Shown: positions 8,442 through 20,407, counted from the stretch's first letter. The stretch is DNA of 34,984 nt from Phycisphaerales bacterium (GCA_029260315.1 JAJDDM010000151.1:1-34984), one strand, 5' to 3'. Made by a program: numbers and translations. The notes: generated by a model from the sequence alone, not told the origin.

Positions 8442-9602
8442 ATGCAACCAGTCGACACCGACATCGCCATCATCGGCGCCGGCCCCATCGGCCTGGAACT
8501 CTCGGTCGCGCTGAAAAAACGCGGCCTCGACCACGTCGTCCTGGACGCCGGCGAGATCGGCTCGACCATGGCCTGGTGGACGCCGGGGACCAAGTACTTC
8601 TCCAGCCCCGAACGCATCGCCATCGCCGGCGTCCCGCTGACGATTCCACATCAGGACAAGGCGACGCGCGAGCAGTACCTTGACTACCTGCGAGGCGTCT
8701 CGCAGCAGTTCGAACTGCCGGTGCGGACGTTCACCCGCGTGCTTGCCGCACATCCGGAGAATGACGGATTCAGACTGAGTTTGGAGGCCAGCACCCACGG
8801 CGTCGGCGGGCCGAGCGAGCAGCGTAGATCGGCTCTCCGAGCCGATGCGACTGTTCGCAGGGAGGATCTGTCCGATGCGATCGCGTCGGCTCGGAGAGCC
8901 GATCTACTCATGACGTGCCGGCGGCTCGTGCTCGCGATCGGCAACATGCATCGCCCTCGGATGCTCGGCGTCCCGGGCGAGGATCTGCCGCATGTGAGCC
9001 ATTACCTCCAAGACCCCCACCGCTACGCAGGCCGACAGGTGCTGATCGTGGGCGGCAAGAACTCGGCGGTCGAGGCCGCGATTCGCCTGTACCGCGCCGG
9101 CGCGAGGGTCACCATGAGCTATCGGCGCGAGGAGTTCGATCAGGGGCGGATCAAGTACTGGCTGTTGCCGGAACTGACGTGGTTGATCGACAAGGAACGG
9201 ATCGGCTTTCTGCGGAGCACAATCCCGGGCGAGATCACGCCCCGGACGGTCCGGCTGCTCGGAACGAGCAGCGAGGGTGAGCCGATCGACGGAGAGACTC
9301 GCGAGTTTCGTGCCGACGACGTCCTTCTCCTGACCGGATACGTCCAGGACAAGTCGCTGTTCGAGCAGCTCGGCGTCGAGCTGCACGGCGAGGAGCGCAA
9401 GCCCCGCTTCGACACGAGCACGATGCAAACCAACATCGCGGGCGTCTACGTCGCGGGGACCGCGATCGGCGGGAGCCAGCGCCGGACCCGCATCTTCATC
9501 GAGAACGCCCATGTGCATGTCGATCGCATCGTCGCGTCGCTCATGGGTGAGCCCGCCCCCGATGAGAGCGAGATCCCCGAGGTGAGCTTCCCGGAGGCCT
9601 GA
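8442..9602 (+). CDS. YpdA-like FAD/NAD(P)H oxidoreductase with an in-frame palindromic insert
   Basis: The 386-residue protein has the two-dinucleotide-fold layout of the YpdA (bacillithiol disulfide reductase) family. The FAD fold is IIGAGPIGLEL (residues 10-20), the YpdA-like KYFSSPERIAIAGVPL follows, the NAD(P) fold is IVGGKNSAVEAA (about 202-213), and the C-terminal FAD block contains NIAGVYVAGT. No CxxC redox pair of the thioredoxin reductase kind is seen, which fits YpdA. Residues about 128-156 are encoded by a palindromic repeat (8824-8907), giving RRSALRADA and ASARRADL. This lies between a beta strand and LVLAIGNMHRP, probably in a surface loop. No thiol-biosynthesis gene is adjacent, so the low-molecular-weight thiol substrate is inferred only from family. 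Confidence 0.85.
   Translation: MQPVDTDIAIIGAGPIGLELSVALKKRGLDHVVLDAGEIGSTMAWWTPGTKYFSSPERIAIAGVPLTIPHQDKATREQYLDYLRGVSQQFELPVRTFTRVLAAHPENDGFRLSLEASTHGVGGPSEQRRSALRADATVRREDLSDAIASARRADLLMTCRRLVLAIGNMHRPRMLGVPGEDLPHVSHYLQDPHRYAGRQVLIVGGKNSAVEAAIRLYRAGARVTMSYRREEFDQGRIKYWLLPELTWLIDKERIGFLRSTIPGEITPRTVRLLGTSSEGEPIDGETREFRADDVLLLTGYVQDKSLFEQLGVELHGEERKPRFDTSTMQTNIAGVYVAGTAIGGSQRRTRIFIENAHVHVDRIVASLMGEPAPDESEIPEVSFPEA
8824..8907. repeat. Palindromic repeat R2 inside the ypdA-like gene, in frame
   Basis: Perfect 22-bp arms (8824-8845 and 8886-8907, beginning GTAGATCGGCTCTCCGAGCC) flank a 40-nt interior. Each arm is itself a small hairpin (ATCGGCTC-tcc-GAGCCGAT). The reading frame passes through without a stop. 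The same arms occur in carB at 15920-16034. Confidence 0.95.
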
Positions 9603-9685
9603 ACGAACCACCGGCTCTCCGCCCGGATACGCTCTTGGCCCGCCCGCGCATCGGGAGCGCAGACCACCGGAGATCGGAACGCACC

Positions 9686-10480
9686 ATGAGCACACGAACG
9701 CCGTTCGTCGGCGGCAACTGGAAGATGAACACGCGCCTGGAGTCCGGGCGTTCGCTGGCGCGTGAGGTCGTCGCCGGGTGTGATGGTGTCGCGGATGTCG
9801 AGGTCGCCATCTTCCCGCCCGTCGCGTACATCCTGCCGATCGCCGGCGTGCTGGGCAAGACAGACTCGCGGATCTTGCTCGGAGCCCAGGACTGCTCCAG
9901 CGAGCCGGACGGCGCGTTCACGGGTGAGGTGTCGGCGGGTCAGCTTGCCGACTGCGGGGTCAGCGTTGTCATTATCGGACACTCAGAGCGCCGCCATGTC
10001 ATCGGCGAGGACGACGATCTGATCAATCGGAAGGTCCGGGCCGGGCTGGGCGAGGGGCTGACATGCATGCTCTGTGTCGGCGAGACGCTTTCCCAGCGCG
10101 AGGCAGGCGAGACCGACGCGATCAACGAGGCGCAGCTCCGCAGAGGGCTTGAGGGCGTGGGGCCGGGCGAGGTCGAGCGGCTCATCATCGCGTACGAGCC
10201 GGTCTGGGCGATCGGCACGGGCAGGACGGCGACGCCCGAGGATGCCCAGGACGCCCATGCCAAGATCCGCGGCGTGCTCGCGGATCTCTTTAGCGGGGAC
10301 GCCGCGGCCGCGATCCGGATCTTGTATGGCGGGTCCGTCAAGCCCTCCAACGCGGCGGAACTGTTCGCGCAGCCTGATATCGACGGCGGGCTGATCGGCG
10401 GAGCGAGCCTGAACGCCCAGGATTTCCTGGCCATCATCGACGCCGCGAGGGGGATAAAAAAAGGCGGGGGCGGGGCCTAG
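9686..10480 (+). CDS. tpiA: Triosephosphate isomerase
   Basis: This glycolytic enzyme interconverts dihydroxyacetone phosphate and glyceraldehyde 3-phosphate in the cytosol. The 264-residue protein shows the full set of signatures: GGNWKMN with Lys13, GHSERR with the electrophile His99, AYEPVWAIGTG with catalytic Glu171 at the start of loop 6, and YGGSVKP and GGAS for the phosphate. The ATG at 9686 gives the usual N-terminus; the frame is open upstream to 9635 but that part has no family match. It heads a closely spaced plus-strand run (tpiA, secG, yicC, kinase, PDZ protein). The C-terminal tail GIKKGGGGA is an odd glycine extension. Confidence 0.97.
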   Translation: MSTRTPFVGGNWKMNTRLESGRSLAREVVAGCDGVADVEVAIFPPVAYILPIAGVLGKTDSRILLGAQDCSSEPDGAFTGEVSAGQLADCGVSVVIIGHSERRHVIGEDDDLINRKVRAGLGEGLTCMLCVGETLSQREAGETDAINEAQLRRGLEGVGPGEVERLIIAYEPVWAIGTGRTATPEDAQDAHAKIRGVLADLFSGDAAAAIRILYGGSVKPSNAAELFAQPDIDGGLIGGASLNAQDFLAIIDAARGIKKGGGGA

Positions 10481-10490
10481 AGTTGCCATC

Positions 10491-10512
10491 GCCCGCCATC
10501 CCGGCGGGCTTT
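10491..10512 (+). terminator. Weak hairpin between tpiA and secG
   Basis: A 7-bp stem GCCCGCC/GGCGGGC with loop ATCCC is followed by TTTAT. It could cut read-through from tpiA into secG or act as an attenuator. The U-tract is short, so confidence is limited. Confidence 0.45.
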
Positions 10513-10559
10513 ATGATCCGGATTCTCCAAGGGCCTCGGCCCGCTCAGGATGCGACTGC

Positions 10560-11093
10560 ATGGTGACGCTCGGACTGGCAACGTGGATCATCGGCCCCGC
10601 CGTGGGCCTGTTCGTGCTCGTCTCGGTCGTGCTGATCCTGATGATCCTGATCCAGAAGCCGCAGGGCGGCGGGCTGGGCGGGGCGTTCGGCGCATCGTCG
10701 GGCTCGGGCCAGACGGCGTTCGGCGCCAAGACCGGGGACGTGCTGACGATCACGACCGTGTCGATCTTCGCGCTGTGGCTGCTGTTCGCGATTGGGCTGA
10801 ACTTCGCGGTGCGCCCGCAGTCCGCGGCGTCTCAGAACGCCGTCATGGGCTCGACGACGCCCGAGGACGCTCCTGTTGACACGGGTGCGTCTGGCGAGGG
10901 CACCGCCGGCGATGAATCAGGCGCGAGTGACGACGCGGCGGACCAGCCGGCCGAGGGTGGCCCGAGCGACGACGGATCCGGCGCGGGCGACGATGGCGGC
11001 GACCCCGATGGATCTGGGGATGGATCTGGCAATGAATCTGGCGGCGGCTCGGGCGATGGTTCGGGCGGCGGCGACGATTCGCAGGGCGGCTGA
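10560..11093 (+). CDS. secG: Protein-export membrane protein SecG with long Gly/Asp-rich tail
   Basis: SecG is the small accessory subunit of the SecYEG translocon. The first 85 residues fit the family: a first membrane span (about 8-31), the conserved loop IQKPQGGGLGGAFG with downstream SSGSGQTAFGAKTGD, and a second span (about 60-83). Unlike typical SecG (about 75-110 residues), the protein continues with a low-complexity tail of about 90 residues of Gly, Asp, Ser and Glu, encoded partly by tandem GATGGATCTGG-like units. The tail is strongly acidic and probably disordered. The start at 10560 is an ATG that follows the tpiA hairpin. The next gene, yicC, begins 53 bases on. Confidence 0.9.
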   Translation: MVTLGLATWIIGPAVGLFVLVSVVLILMILIQKPQGGGLGGAFGASSGSGQTAFGAKTGDVLTITTVSIFALWLLFAIGLNFAVRPQSAASQNAVMGSTTPEDAPVDTGASGEGTAGDESGASDDAADQPAEGGPSDDGSGAGDDGGDPDGSGDGSGNESGGGSGDGSGGGDDSQGG

Positions 11094-11146
11094 GTTGTCT
11101 CCATCGCACACCTCGGCCCCGCGGGTCGATCCGGAGGTTTTCGCGC

Positions 11147-12037
11147 GTGATTCGCAGCATGACGGGCTTCGGCGAGGCGTCGGGGGCGGAGGACGGCGTC
11201 CAGTACTTCGTCGAGGTCCGCAGCCTCAACAACAAGTATTTCAAGGCGCACATCCGCCTGCCCGAGGAGCTGCAAGGGCTGGAGGCGGATCTGGAGAGCG
11301 CGCTGCGCCAGCACGTCAGCCGGGGCTCGGTCACGCTGCGGGCGTCGTACACCGATGTCTCCGAGGACGCGGCCCACGAGATCAACGCCAAGGCGCTGGA
11401 TCGGTATGTCACGATGCTGCGCGAGGTCAAAGCCGTCAAGGCGGGTGAGCTGACGATCGATGTGGGCACGCTGCTGGCCCTGCCGGGCGTGCTCCAGCCG
11501 CCGGCGAATGAGGAGCACCGGGTCGTCAAGGCACGCGACGCACTGCGCCGGCTGACCGACGAGGCGTGCGAGCACCTGGTCGCGATGCGCCGGCGAGAGG
11601 GGCACATGCTCCTCGACGAGCTCAACCAGCAGCGCGACGTGATCGCCAAGCGCCTGGAGCGCATCCGCGAGCTGGCCCCGGCGGTCAGCGCCGATTACGA
11701 GCAGCGGCTCCAGGCCCGGATCGAGCGGCTCGTCAAGGACGCGGGGATCGGCGTCGAGCCGATCGAGCTGGTCCGCGAGGTCGCCAGCTACGCCGAGCGT
11801 ACTGATATTGCCGAGGAGATCGCGCGTCTGGCCGGGCACATCGAGCAGTTCAGCGAGCTGACCGGGGGCGATGATGACAGCCCGGTGGGCCGGACGCTGG
11901 ACTTTCTCGCCCAGGAGATGCTGCGCGAGGCGAACACGATCGCCAGCAAGAGCCCGGATTCGGAGATCAGCCGCCTGACCGTAGAGATCAAGGGCGCGAT
12001 CGACCGGATCAAGGAGCAGGTGCAGAACGCCGAGTGA
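11147..12037 (+). CDS. yicC: YicC family endoribonuclease
   Basis: The 296-residue protein starts with the family hallmark MIRSMTGFGEAS, followed by EVRSLNNKYFK and RGSVTLRASY. It ends with the conserved C-terminal block containing DDDSPVGRTLDFLAQEMLREANTI, SKSPDSEISRLTVEIKGAIDRIKEQVQN. YicC proteins are cytosolic ring-forming RNases that in E. coli act on the small RNA RyhB. The start is a GTG at 11147, with CCGGAGG about nine bases before. It lies 53 bases after secG and 48 before the kinase gene. The usual neighbour gmk is not present. Confidence 0.93.
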   Translation: MIRSMTGFGEASGAEDGVQYFVEVRSLNNKYFKAHIRLPEELQGLEADLESALRQHVSRGSVTLRASYTDVSEDAAHEINAKALDRYVTMLREVKAVKAGELTIDVGTLLALPGVLQPPANEEHRVVKARDALRRLTDEACEHLVAMRRREGHMLLDELNQQRDVIAKRLERIRELAPAVSADYEQRLQARIERLVKDAGIGVEPIELVREVASYAERTDIAEEIARLAGHIEQFSELTGGDDDSPVGRTLDFLAQEMLREANTIASKSPDSEISRLTVEIKGAIDRIKEQVQNAE

Positions 12038-12085
12038 CGCGGGCCTCGTGGGAGAGCCCCGAGCCAGGGGCGGAGGTCGGACGCG

Positions 12086-13114
12086 ATGACCGCGAGCGAC
12101 GCCGAGAGAGCCGAGAGCAGATCGCGCTTTGAGCCCGACGAACTCCGGCGCGCGCTGTCGCATTACGACCTCGGCGGCGTGCAGTCGATCCGCCCACTGG
12201 AGATCGGCTCGGCGAGTTCGCCAAAGGTCGTTATCGAGAGCGGGCGGGGCCGGTTTCTGCTCAAACGGCGTGCGCCGGGTCGCGACGATCCGTATGCCGT
12301 GGCGCGATTGCACGGGCTCCAGCTCGCGCTCGAGGCCGATCGCGTGCCGGTCGCCGAGCTGATCGGCACGCGCGACAACAACTCGCTGCTCCAGCTCGGC
12401 GGGCGTGTGTACGAGCTTTGCACCTACATCGACGGACGCCCCTGGGCCCACGACATGGGCGATGCCAGAGAGGGCGGTCGCGTGCTGGCCATGCTGCACC
12501 AATCGCTCGCCCGCGCGCGCACGGCGGGATTCGAAGAGGGCAGCTACCACGCCGCGGAGCACGTTGAGGCCCGGCTTGAGCACATCGTGCGTGCATGGGC
12601 GAAGGGTGAGAAGGACGACACGCTCGCCTCGCGGGTGCTCGCGATGTATCGACGCGCACGCGAGGAGGCCAAGGCCAGCGGCGTCGATCACGATCGGCGT
12701 CAGCTCGTTCATGGCGACTGGCACCCGGGCAATCTCGTCTTCGATCAGAGCGGCGGCGCAACCGTCGTCGACTTCGACACGATCCGCATCGCCCAGGCAT
12801 CGACCGACGCGGCGATGGGAGCTCTGCAGTTCTCGATGCCCCAGGGGACCGCCGAGGTCCCGACGCGCCTGGACCTGGACCGCCTGCGTGCGTTCACGCG
12901 GGGCTACGGCGAGGTGCTCGAGGGCTGGCGCGAGCAGACCAGCGCGGCGTTGGGGCCGCTGATGGTCGAGGCCCTGATCGCCGAGGCGGCGGTGCCGATC
13001 GCCCGGACCGGTCGGTTCGGACATGTGGAGGGCGTACGGATGCTACGGGCGGTCGAGCGCCTGGGATCGTGGATCCTGGGGCATGGCGCGGGTCTGGTGG
13101 GATCCTCCGCGTGA
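12086..13114 (+). CDS. Phosphotransferase of the APH/choline-kinase fold
   Basis: The 342-residue protein has the aminoglycoside phosphotransferase-like kinase signature: an ATP-binding Lys in GRFLLKRR (Lys60), the catalytic loop LVHGDWHPGNLVF with Asp211 and Asn216, and the metal-binding VVDFDTIR (Asp229, Asp231). Family members phosphorylate hydroxyl groups on antibiotics, homoserine, choline, fructosamine or other small molecules. The substrate cannot be read from sequence, and its place among housekeeping genes argues against a resistance role. It lies 48 bases after yicC and 40 before the PDZ gene, so it is likely part of the same transcript. Confidence 0.85.
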   Translation: MTASDAERAESRSRFEPDELRRALSHYDLGGVQSIRPLEIGSASSPKVVIESGRGRFLLKRRAPGRDDPYAVARLHGLQLALEADRVPVAELIGTRDNNSLLQLGGRVYELCTYIDGRPWAHDMGDAREGGRVLAMLHQSLARARTAGFEEGSYHAAEHVEARLEHIVRAWAKGEKDDTLASRVLAMYRRAREEAKASGVDHDRRQLVHGDWHPGNLVFDQSGGATVVDFDTIRIAQASTDAAMGALQFSMPQGTAEVPTRLDLDRLRAFTRGYGEVLEGWREQTSAALGPLMVEALIAEAAVPIARTGRFGHVEGVRMLRAVERLGSWILGHGAGLVGSSA

Positions 13115-13154
13115 GACGCGACCGGGGCCGCCCTCGCAGGTAGGATTTGGTCGG

Positions 13155-14321
13155 ATGGGATCGGGAAGAGGCCCAACTCGACGCCTCCGCAGGGCTGCTG
13201 CCGCGATGGCTGCGGGGCTCGTGGTTTGCGCGAGTGTGTCTCTGGCGGCGGACGGGATCGCAGCAGGCGAGAGCCCGGCTGGCGATGAAAGCGACCTGGC
13301 CTCGCTCATCGAGCTGCTCGACAGCCCGAACCTCGCGACGCGCGAGCAGGCGACGACGCGCCTGAGCCGGCGCAGCGACTTCGGCATCCAAACGATCGAG
13401 AGCCTCCTCCGGGAGAATCAGTCGCTCTCTCCCGAGCAGCGGATGCGACTGTTCGCCGCGGGGCGCGAGACGTTCTTGCGCGGGCCGCACGCGGGGATGG
13501 GGATCCAGTTCGGGCAGCGCCTGCAGAACGGTGTGCAGATCGTCTCGACCGTCGCGGGCTTCGACGCCGCGAGGGTGCTGCGCCCCAACGACGTCATCAT
13601 GTCGATTGACGGGCGTCCGATCTCGTCGCGCGAGCAGATCAGCAGCGAGATCATCTCGCGTGCGCCGGGCGAGACGATGGAGCTAAAGATCGAACGCAAT
13701 GGGCGGGAGCTGGCGGTCTCGCTTGAGATGGGCTCGTACGAGGATCTGCGAAACCCGCCGATCGCCCGCGACCGCCTGGAGCGGGCCTGGCTGGTCCGCC
13801 TGGCGCGCAACGGCATGCGCGACCCGCTGGGCGTCGAGCCGGCCCTGGCGCCGGGCGCCGACAGCCTCGCGGGCACCATGACCATGATCCTCAACCAACG
13901 CTCGGCGATGGCGCGCATCGACCCCGACGCGCGGACGCTGGAGTCCTGGCTCGTGAACACGAAGCGCGGCCTGACCGGGGGTGGCACGCCCCGCGGCGGG
14001 GTCGATCGCTTCGACCAGCCCCGCACGAGGATCGGCGCCGTCGACGCCTCGCTGCACGCGAGCGACAGCACGGCTCCCACTCTCGAGACTAACGACAACA
14101 TCGAGAAGTTCACCCTCGCCATCAACGCCTTCCAGATGGCCCAGGCGACGATCCGCCAGATCGAACGCGACTTCCAGAATCGGATCGGCCGGACGACCGA
14201 TCCCGATGAGCGATCGGTGCTCGCCGAGGGCGAGCGGACGATCGCGCTGGCGGGGCGGCGTATCAACGAGTGGTACCAGACCTGGGCGGAGCTCGAGCGA
14301 TCGGGCGAGTTCGACGAGTAG
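13155..14321 (+). CDS. Exported PDZ-domain protein
   Basis: The 388-residue protein has an Arg-rich N-terminus and a signal-like span (RRLRRAAAAMAAGLVVCASVS, residues 9-29), so it is probably exported. A PDZ domain is visible around residues 112-192: GMGIQFGQRLQNGVQIV, ARVLRPNDVIMSIDGRPIS and METMELKIERNGRELAV-like strands. No protease triad is seen, so this is not a complete DegP-type enzyme. The C-terminal third is predicted helical (IEKFTLAINAFQMAQATIRQIE). The ATG at 13155 follows TAGGA by nine bases; the frame stays open upstream, but that part overlaps the kinase gene. It is the last gene of the plus-strand run. Confidence 0.8.
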   Translation: MGSGRGPTRRLRRAAAAMAAGLVVCASVSLAADGIAAGESPAGDESDLASLIELLDSPNLATREQATTRLSRRSDFGIQTIESLLRENQSLSPEQRMRLFAAGRETFLRGPHAGMGIQFGQRLQNGVQIVSTVAGFDAARVLRPNDVIMSIDGRPISSREQISSEIISRAPGETMELKIERNGRELAVSLEMGSYEDLRNPPIARDRLERAWLVRLARNGMRDPLGVEPALAPGADSLAGTMTMILNQRSAMARIDPDARTLESWLVNTKRGLTGGGTPRGGVDRFDQPRTRIGAVDASLHASDSTAPTLETNDNIEKFTLAINAFQMAQATIRQIERDFQNRIGRTTDPDERSVLAEGERTIALAGRRINEWYQTWAELERSGEFDE

Positions 14322-14409
14322 AGGCCCTGGCGCGAACCTTGGCTTTTTGGTCGTTCGTGATCGGCGCAGATCTTGCAAGAAGGGGAAGCCCAGACTCGCG
14401 CCAGGGCCT
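14322..14409. repeat. Interrupted palindrome after the PDZ gene; possible terminator
   Basis: Fourteen-base arms AGGCCCTGGCGCGA (14322-14335) and its exact complement (14396-14409) flank a 60-nt interior with a further GGCTT/AAGCC pairing. The palindrome starts at the first base after the stop codon. It may end transcription of the PDZ gene operon and face carB from the other side. Confidence 0.75.
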
Positions 14410-14438
14410 GCATTCAGATCCGGCACTCTTGCACCTTC

Positions 14439-14482
14439 GGCGTGGCCTTCGCTCGAAGACTCGCTCCAGACCACGGCGCCCA
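14439..14482. repeat. Repeat R7, copy 1 (beside the end of carB)
   Basis: The core CGTGGCCTTCGCTCGAAGAC (14441-14460) occurs as an exact complement at 26646-26665, and nearly identical sequence occurs at 33945-33980. The outer part pairs as CGTGG/CCACG. It lies 20 bases beyond the carB stop, between convergent genes. Confidence 0.75.
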
Positions 14483-14500
14483 GGCTCCGGATCCGCAAAC

Positions 14501-18289
<3,789 letters not shown>

Positions 18290-18331
18290 TTCGCTCCCAC
18301 CAATTCCGCCTGTCAAAGCGCAAACTGGGTG

Positions 18332-18359
18332 AGCATAGCGCGAACTCGCCCGTTGGCAA
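18332..18359 (-). promoter_or_regulatory. Candidate promoter of carB
   Basis: On the minus strand TTGCCA (18354-18359) and TATGCT (18332-18337) are separated by 16 nt. Transcription is expected near 18325, giving a leader of about 36 nt before the ATG at 18289. Confidence 0.5.
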
Positions 18360-18460
18360 GTCCGTGCGAAGGCCAAGAGACACCCTCTCCTGGGCGTTTC
18401 CGCGACGTGTGCATCCGCTCGCAAGCTCGGATGCGTCTCCCGGGAACGCGGCATGGCGCG

Positions 18461-18577
18461 CCACGACCTGAACGCATGGGTCAGACCCTCGGTCAGGTAC
18501 AGCACCGCGCGCCTGGCGGGGCGCTCCACGACCTGAACGCATGGGTCAGACCCTCCACTGACCCATGCATCCCAGGT
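18461..18577. repeat. Repeat R6: two direct copies plus an inverted partner
   Basis: An identical 30-bp unit beginning CCACGACCTGAACGCATGGG occurs at 18461-18490 and 18526-18555, 35 bases apart. At 18557-18577 follows an approximate inverted copy (CTGACCCATGC...CAGGTC), so the second unit can fold into a hairpin. It lies between carB and the DUF3309 gene, neither of which it enters. Confidence 0.85.
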
Positions 18578-18594
18578 CCGCGAGCGACCGGCCG

Positions 18595-18759
18595 CTAGAA
18601 CCCTGTCGGCAAATGACCCAGCAACACCAGGATGAGCAGCACCAGAAGCACAAGGCCCAAGATACCGCTCGGGGCATACCCCCATCCCTTGCTGTACCCC
18701 CAGCGAGGCACGGCGCCAATGAGCAGAATCAAGACGACGATGAGGACAACCAATCCCAT
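18595..18759 (-). CDS. DUF3309 family small membrane protein
   Basis: The 54-residue peptide is almost wholly hydrophobic: [18 protein letters not shown], then the polar turn [14 protein letters not shown], then [18 protein letters not shown]. This is the layout of DUF3309, two short membrane helices joined by a conserved Trp/Tyr/Gly loop. Function is unknown; related peptides are often encoded next to stress genes. The ATG at 18759 has GGAG seven bases before it; a longer frame exists upstream, but this start gives the family length. It is transcribed in the same direction as carB, with the R6 repeats between them, and away from the sensor kinase gene. Confidence 0.88.
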   Translation of the reverse strand: MGLVVLIVVLILLIGAVPRWGYSKGWGYAPSGILGLVLLVLLILVLLGHLPTGF

Positions 18760-19327
18760 GGAGAATCTCCAGCAGTGGCGTTCGGACCCGCCGAGAGAGC
18801 GACTTTGAGCTGCACGATTACTGTCACGCGATCCGATTGCTCGACGGAGCACTTCTCGGGGGTGTCGGCCCGGTCCGCGGCGGCGTCTTCGACCGGCGCG
18901 GCCAACTGGATATCGTTGATGAGGCGTTCATCGATCTTGGGCCTCTTGCCGTTGAGCATCTCGCTATGCAGTTCCACTCTACTTGAATCGTGCCCGGTCA
19001 CTTGCCATTGCGCTTACCCCTTTTCCAAAGCCGGTGCCAGTCGAGTCCAAGCCGCCATCGACGACTCATGCTCCACCACCCCTCTACCCGCCGTGTCGGC
19101 CCGGACCCCAGTAGTTCCGCTCTGGCTCGGCACCACCTTGCACCAACATCATGACCGCACATCGGCCCAGAGCTATCCGTAAATACCCCGAAGGGTGCCA
19201 TCCGATCACTCGTATGTCGCTGCCTGGAAGCTCGCTGCGAGACCGCTTCGCACCAACGAGATGGCGACGGAAGCTATACTTCGAGCACGAGAACCCGCAG
19301 TACCCGCGGCTCCAGCAAAGGCTTCCG
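18760..19327. other. Divergent region upstream of the sensor kinase
   Basis: The 568 bases between the DUF3309 gene and the kinase gene contain one open minus-strand frame (18729-19001, GTG start, or ATG at 18959). It would give a soluble peptide with MLNGKRPKIDERLINDIQL and [11 protein letters not shown], and overlaps the DUF3309 start. It has no clear ribosome site and no family I recognise, so I do not call it a gene. A TATACT at 19275-19280 could be a -10 for the kinase, but I find no matching -35. Confidence 0.4.
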
Positions 19328-20407
19328 ATGCCTCAAAGACCGCCTCTAGCGCCCGAGTTGTGCTCCATCTTGCGATCCATGGTCTTCCTGCTTGATGTTC
19401 CCGCCGCCATCGTCGATGGCGGCGACAGCGTGCTCGCAAGGAACGACCTTTGGGCGAGTGCCACTGGATCTCCCGGCGAATCGGGCGAGACGCTCACGCA
19501 CTGTCTGCGGCATTTCTCAATGGCCCCATTCCTGATCGCGGCGATGAGTCGGGGTCCCGCGTGGTCCGGGGCTGTGACGGGCATGCGCGTCAATCACAGA
19601 TCCGGCGATCAAAGGGAAGGCAATGGCAACTACACGGCGCATTGGCGTCGGCTTCCGACGCAGATCCTGGGGCACGAGTTGGCGATTATCTCGCTCCATC
19701 ACGGACCCGAGTCCGGCGACGCAGAACAAGTCATCTCGTCGCTGCAGGCTCGGATCAGTGGCTTGCTGATCCGCCAGACTCTGATCGAGGAGAGTGAGCG
19801 TCGCAGAATCGGCGTTGCGCTGCACGACACCGTCTTGCAGTCGCTCGCGCTGGTTCGCGCAAGTCTTCTCGGCCAGGAACGGACCGAGGAGGGTCGTGTA
19901 CGGACGATCGAGACACTCGACGGCGCGATCGAACAGGTTCGCACGCTCTCGTTCGATCTCAGCCCGCCGATTCTCCGCGATCTGGGGTTGTATTCAGCGC
20001 TGCGGTGGCTCGCGGAGAATCACAATCAGCGCCATGACGCCCCGATCTCTCTGTCCTGTGAAGGCGGTGATCCCGACCTTCCTGACGACGTGCGAACGGT
20101 GGTCTTTCGTGCCTTGGGGGAACTCATCACCAACTCCTCCAAGCACGCCCCCGACGCGAAGATCGCCATCTCGTGCGCCACAGCCTCGCATGGCGTTCGC
20201 ATCGTCGTAGAAGACGATGGTCCTGGCTTTGACGTCAACCGCATGTACGCCTGGAAGCATGAGTCAGCGGGCTTCGGACTGCTCAGCGTCGAGCAGCAAG
20301 TTCGAGCGATCGACGGCTCGTTCGAGCTCGTCAGCTCTCCCGGTCACGGAACCAAAGCGGCCATCATGATTCCAGTCGACGCTTCAGAATCGAGTACCGA
20401 TGCCTGA
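19328..20407 (+). CDS. NarL-family sensor histidine kinase
   Basis: The 359-residue protein has the HisKA_3 phosphoacceptor ERRRIGVALHD with His166, and a HATPase domain. That domain shows the N-box RALGELITNSSKHA (Glu265, Asn269), the G1 box EDDGPGFD (296-302) and the G2 box GFGLLSVEQQV (315 on). The N-terminal 140 residues look like a PAS-type sensing domain (SMVFLLDVPAAIVDGGDSVLARND). No membrane span is seen, so it should sense a cytosolic cue. The ATG at 19328 follows CAAAGG by eight bases; the frame is open further upstream but without a good ribosome site. Its stop overlaps the start of the response regulator by eight bases, so the two are translated as a pair. Confidence 0.88.
   Translation: MPQRPPLAPELCSILRSMVFLLDVPAAIVDGGDSVLARNDLWASATGSPGESGETLTHCLRHFSMAPFLIAAMSRGPAWSGAVTGMRVNHRSGDQREGNGNYTAHWRRLPTQILGHELAIISLHHGPESGDAEQVISSLQARISGLLIRQTLIEESERRRIGVALHDTVLQSLALVRASLLGQERTEEGRVRTIETLDGAIEQVRTLSFDLSPPILRDLGLYSALRWLAENHNQRHDAPISLSCEGGDPDLPDDVRTVVFRALGELITNSSKHAPDAKIAISCATASHGVRIVVEDDGPGFDVNRMYAWKHESAGFGLLSVEQQVRAIDGSFELVSSPGHGTKAAIMIPVDASESSTDA

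Larger units (their letters stand above)
18290..18594. other. carB upstream region with promoter and repeats
   Basis: This 305-base stretch contains the carB promoter candidate (18332-18359), a small hairpin around GCATCCG...CGGATGC (18408-18435), and the R6 repeats at 18461-18577. The carB reading frame happens to be open through it, but the canonical CarB N-terminus begins at 18289. No gene is seen here. Confidence 0.65.

Noticed and set aside
10832-13024. 730-codon open frame antisense to secG, yicC and the kinase gene
   Set aside because: Codon bias of the high-GC plus-strand genes keeps it open; it shows no domain, and three good genes lie opposite.
18290-18685. Upstream extension of the carB frame by 132 codons
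   Set aside because: It translates repeats and low-complexity sequence with no CarB homology; the canonical N-terminus MPKRDD with a ribosome site begins at 18289.
18729-19001. Minus-strand 90-codon frame overlapping the DUF3309 start
   Set aside because: GTG start without a ribosome site, no family recognised, overlaps a better-supported gene; kept only as a note in the intergenic entry.
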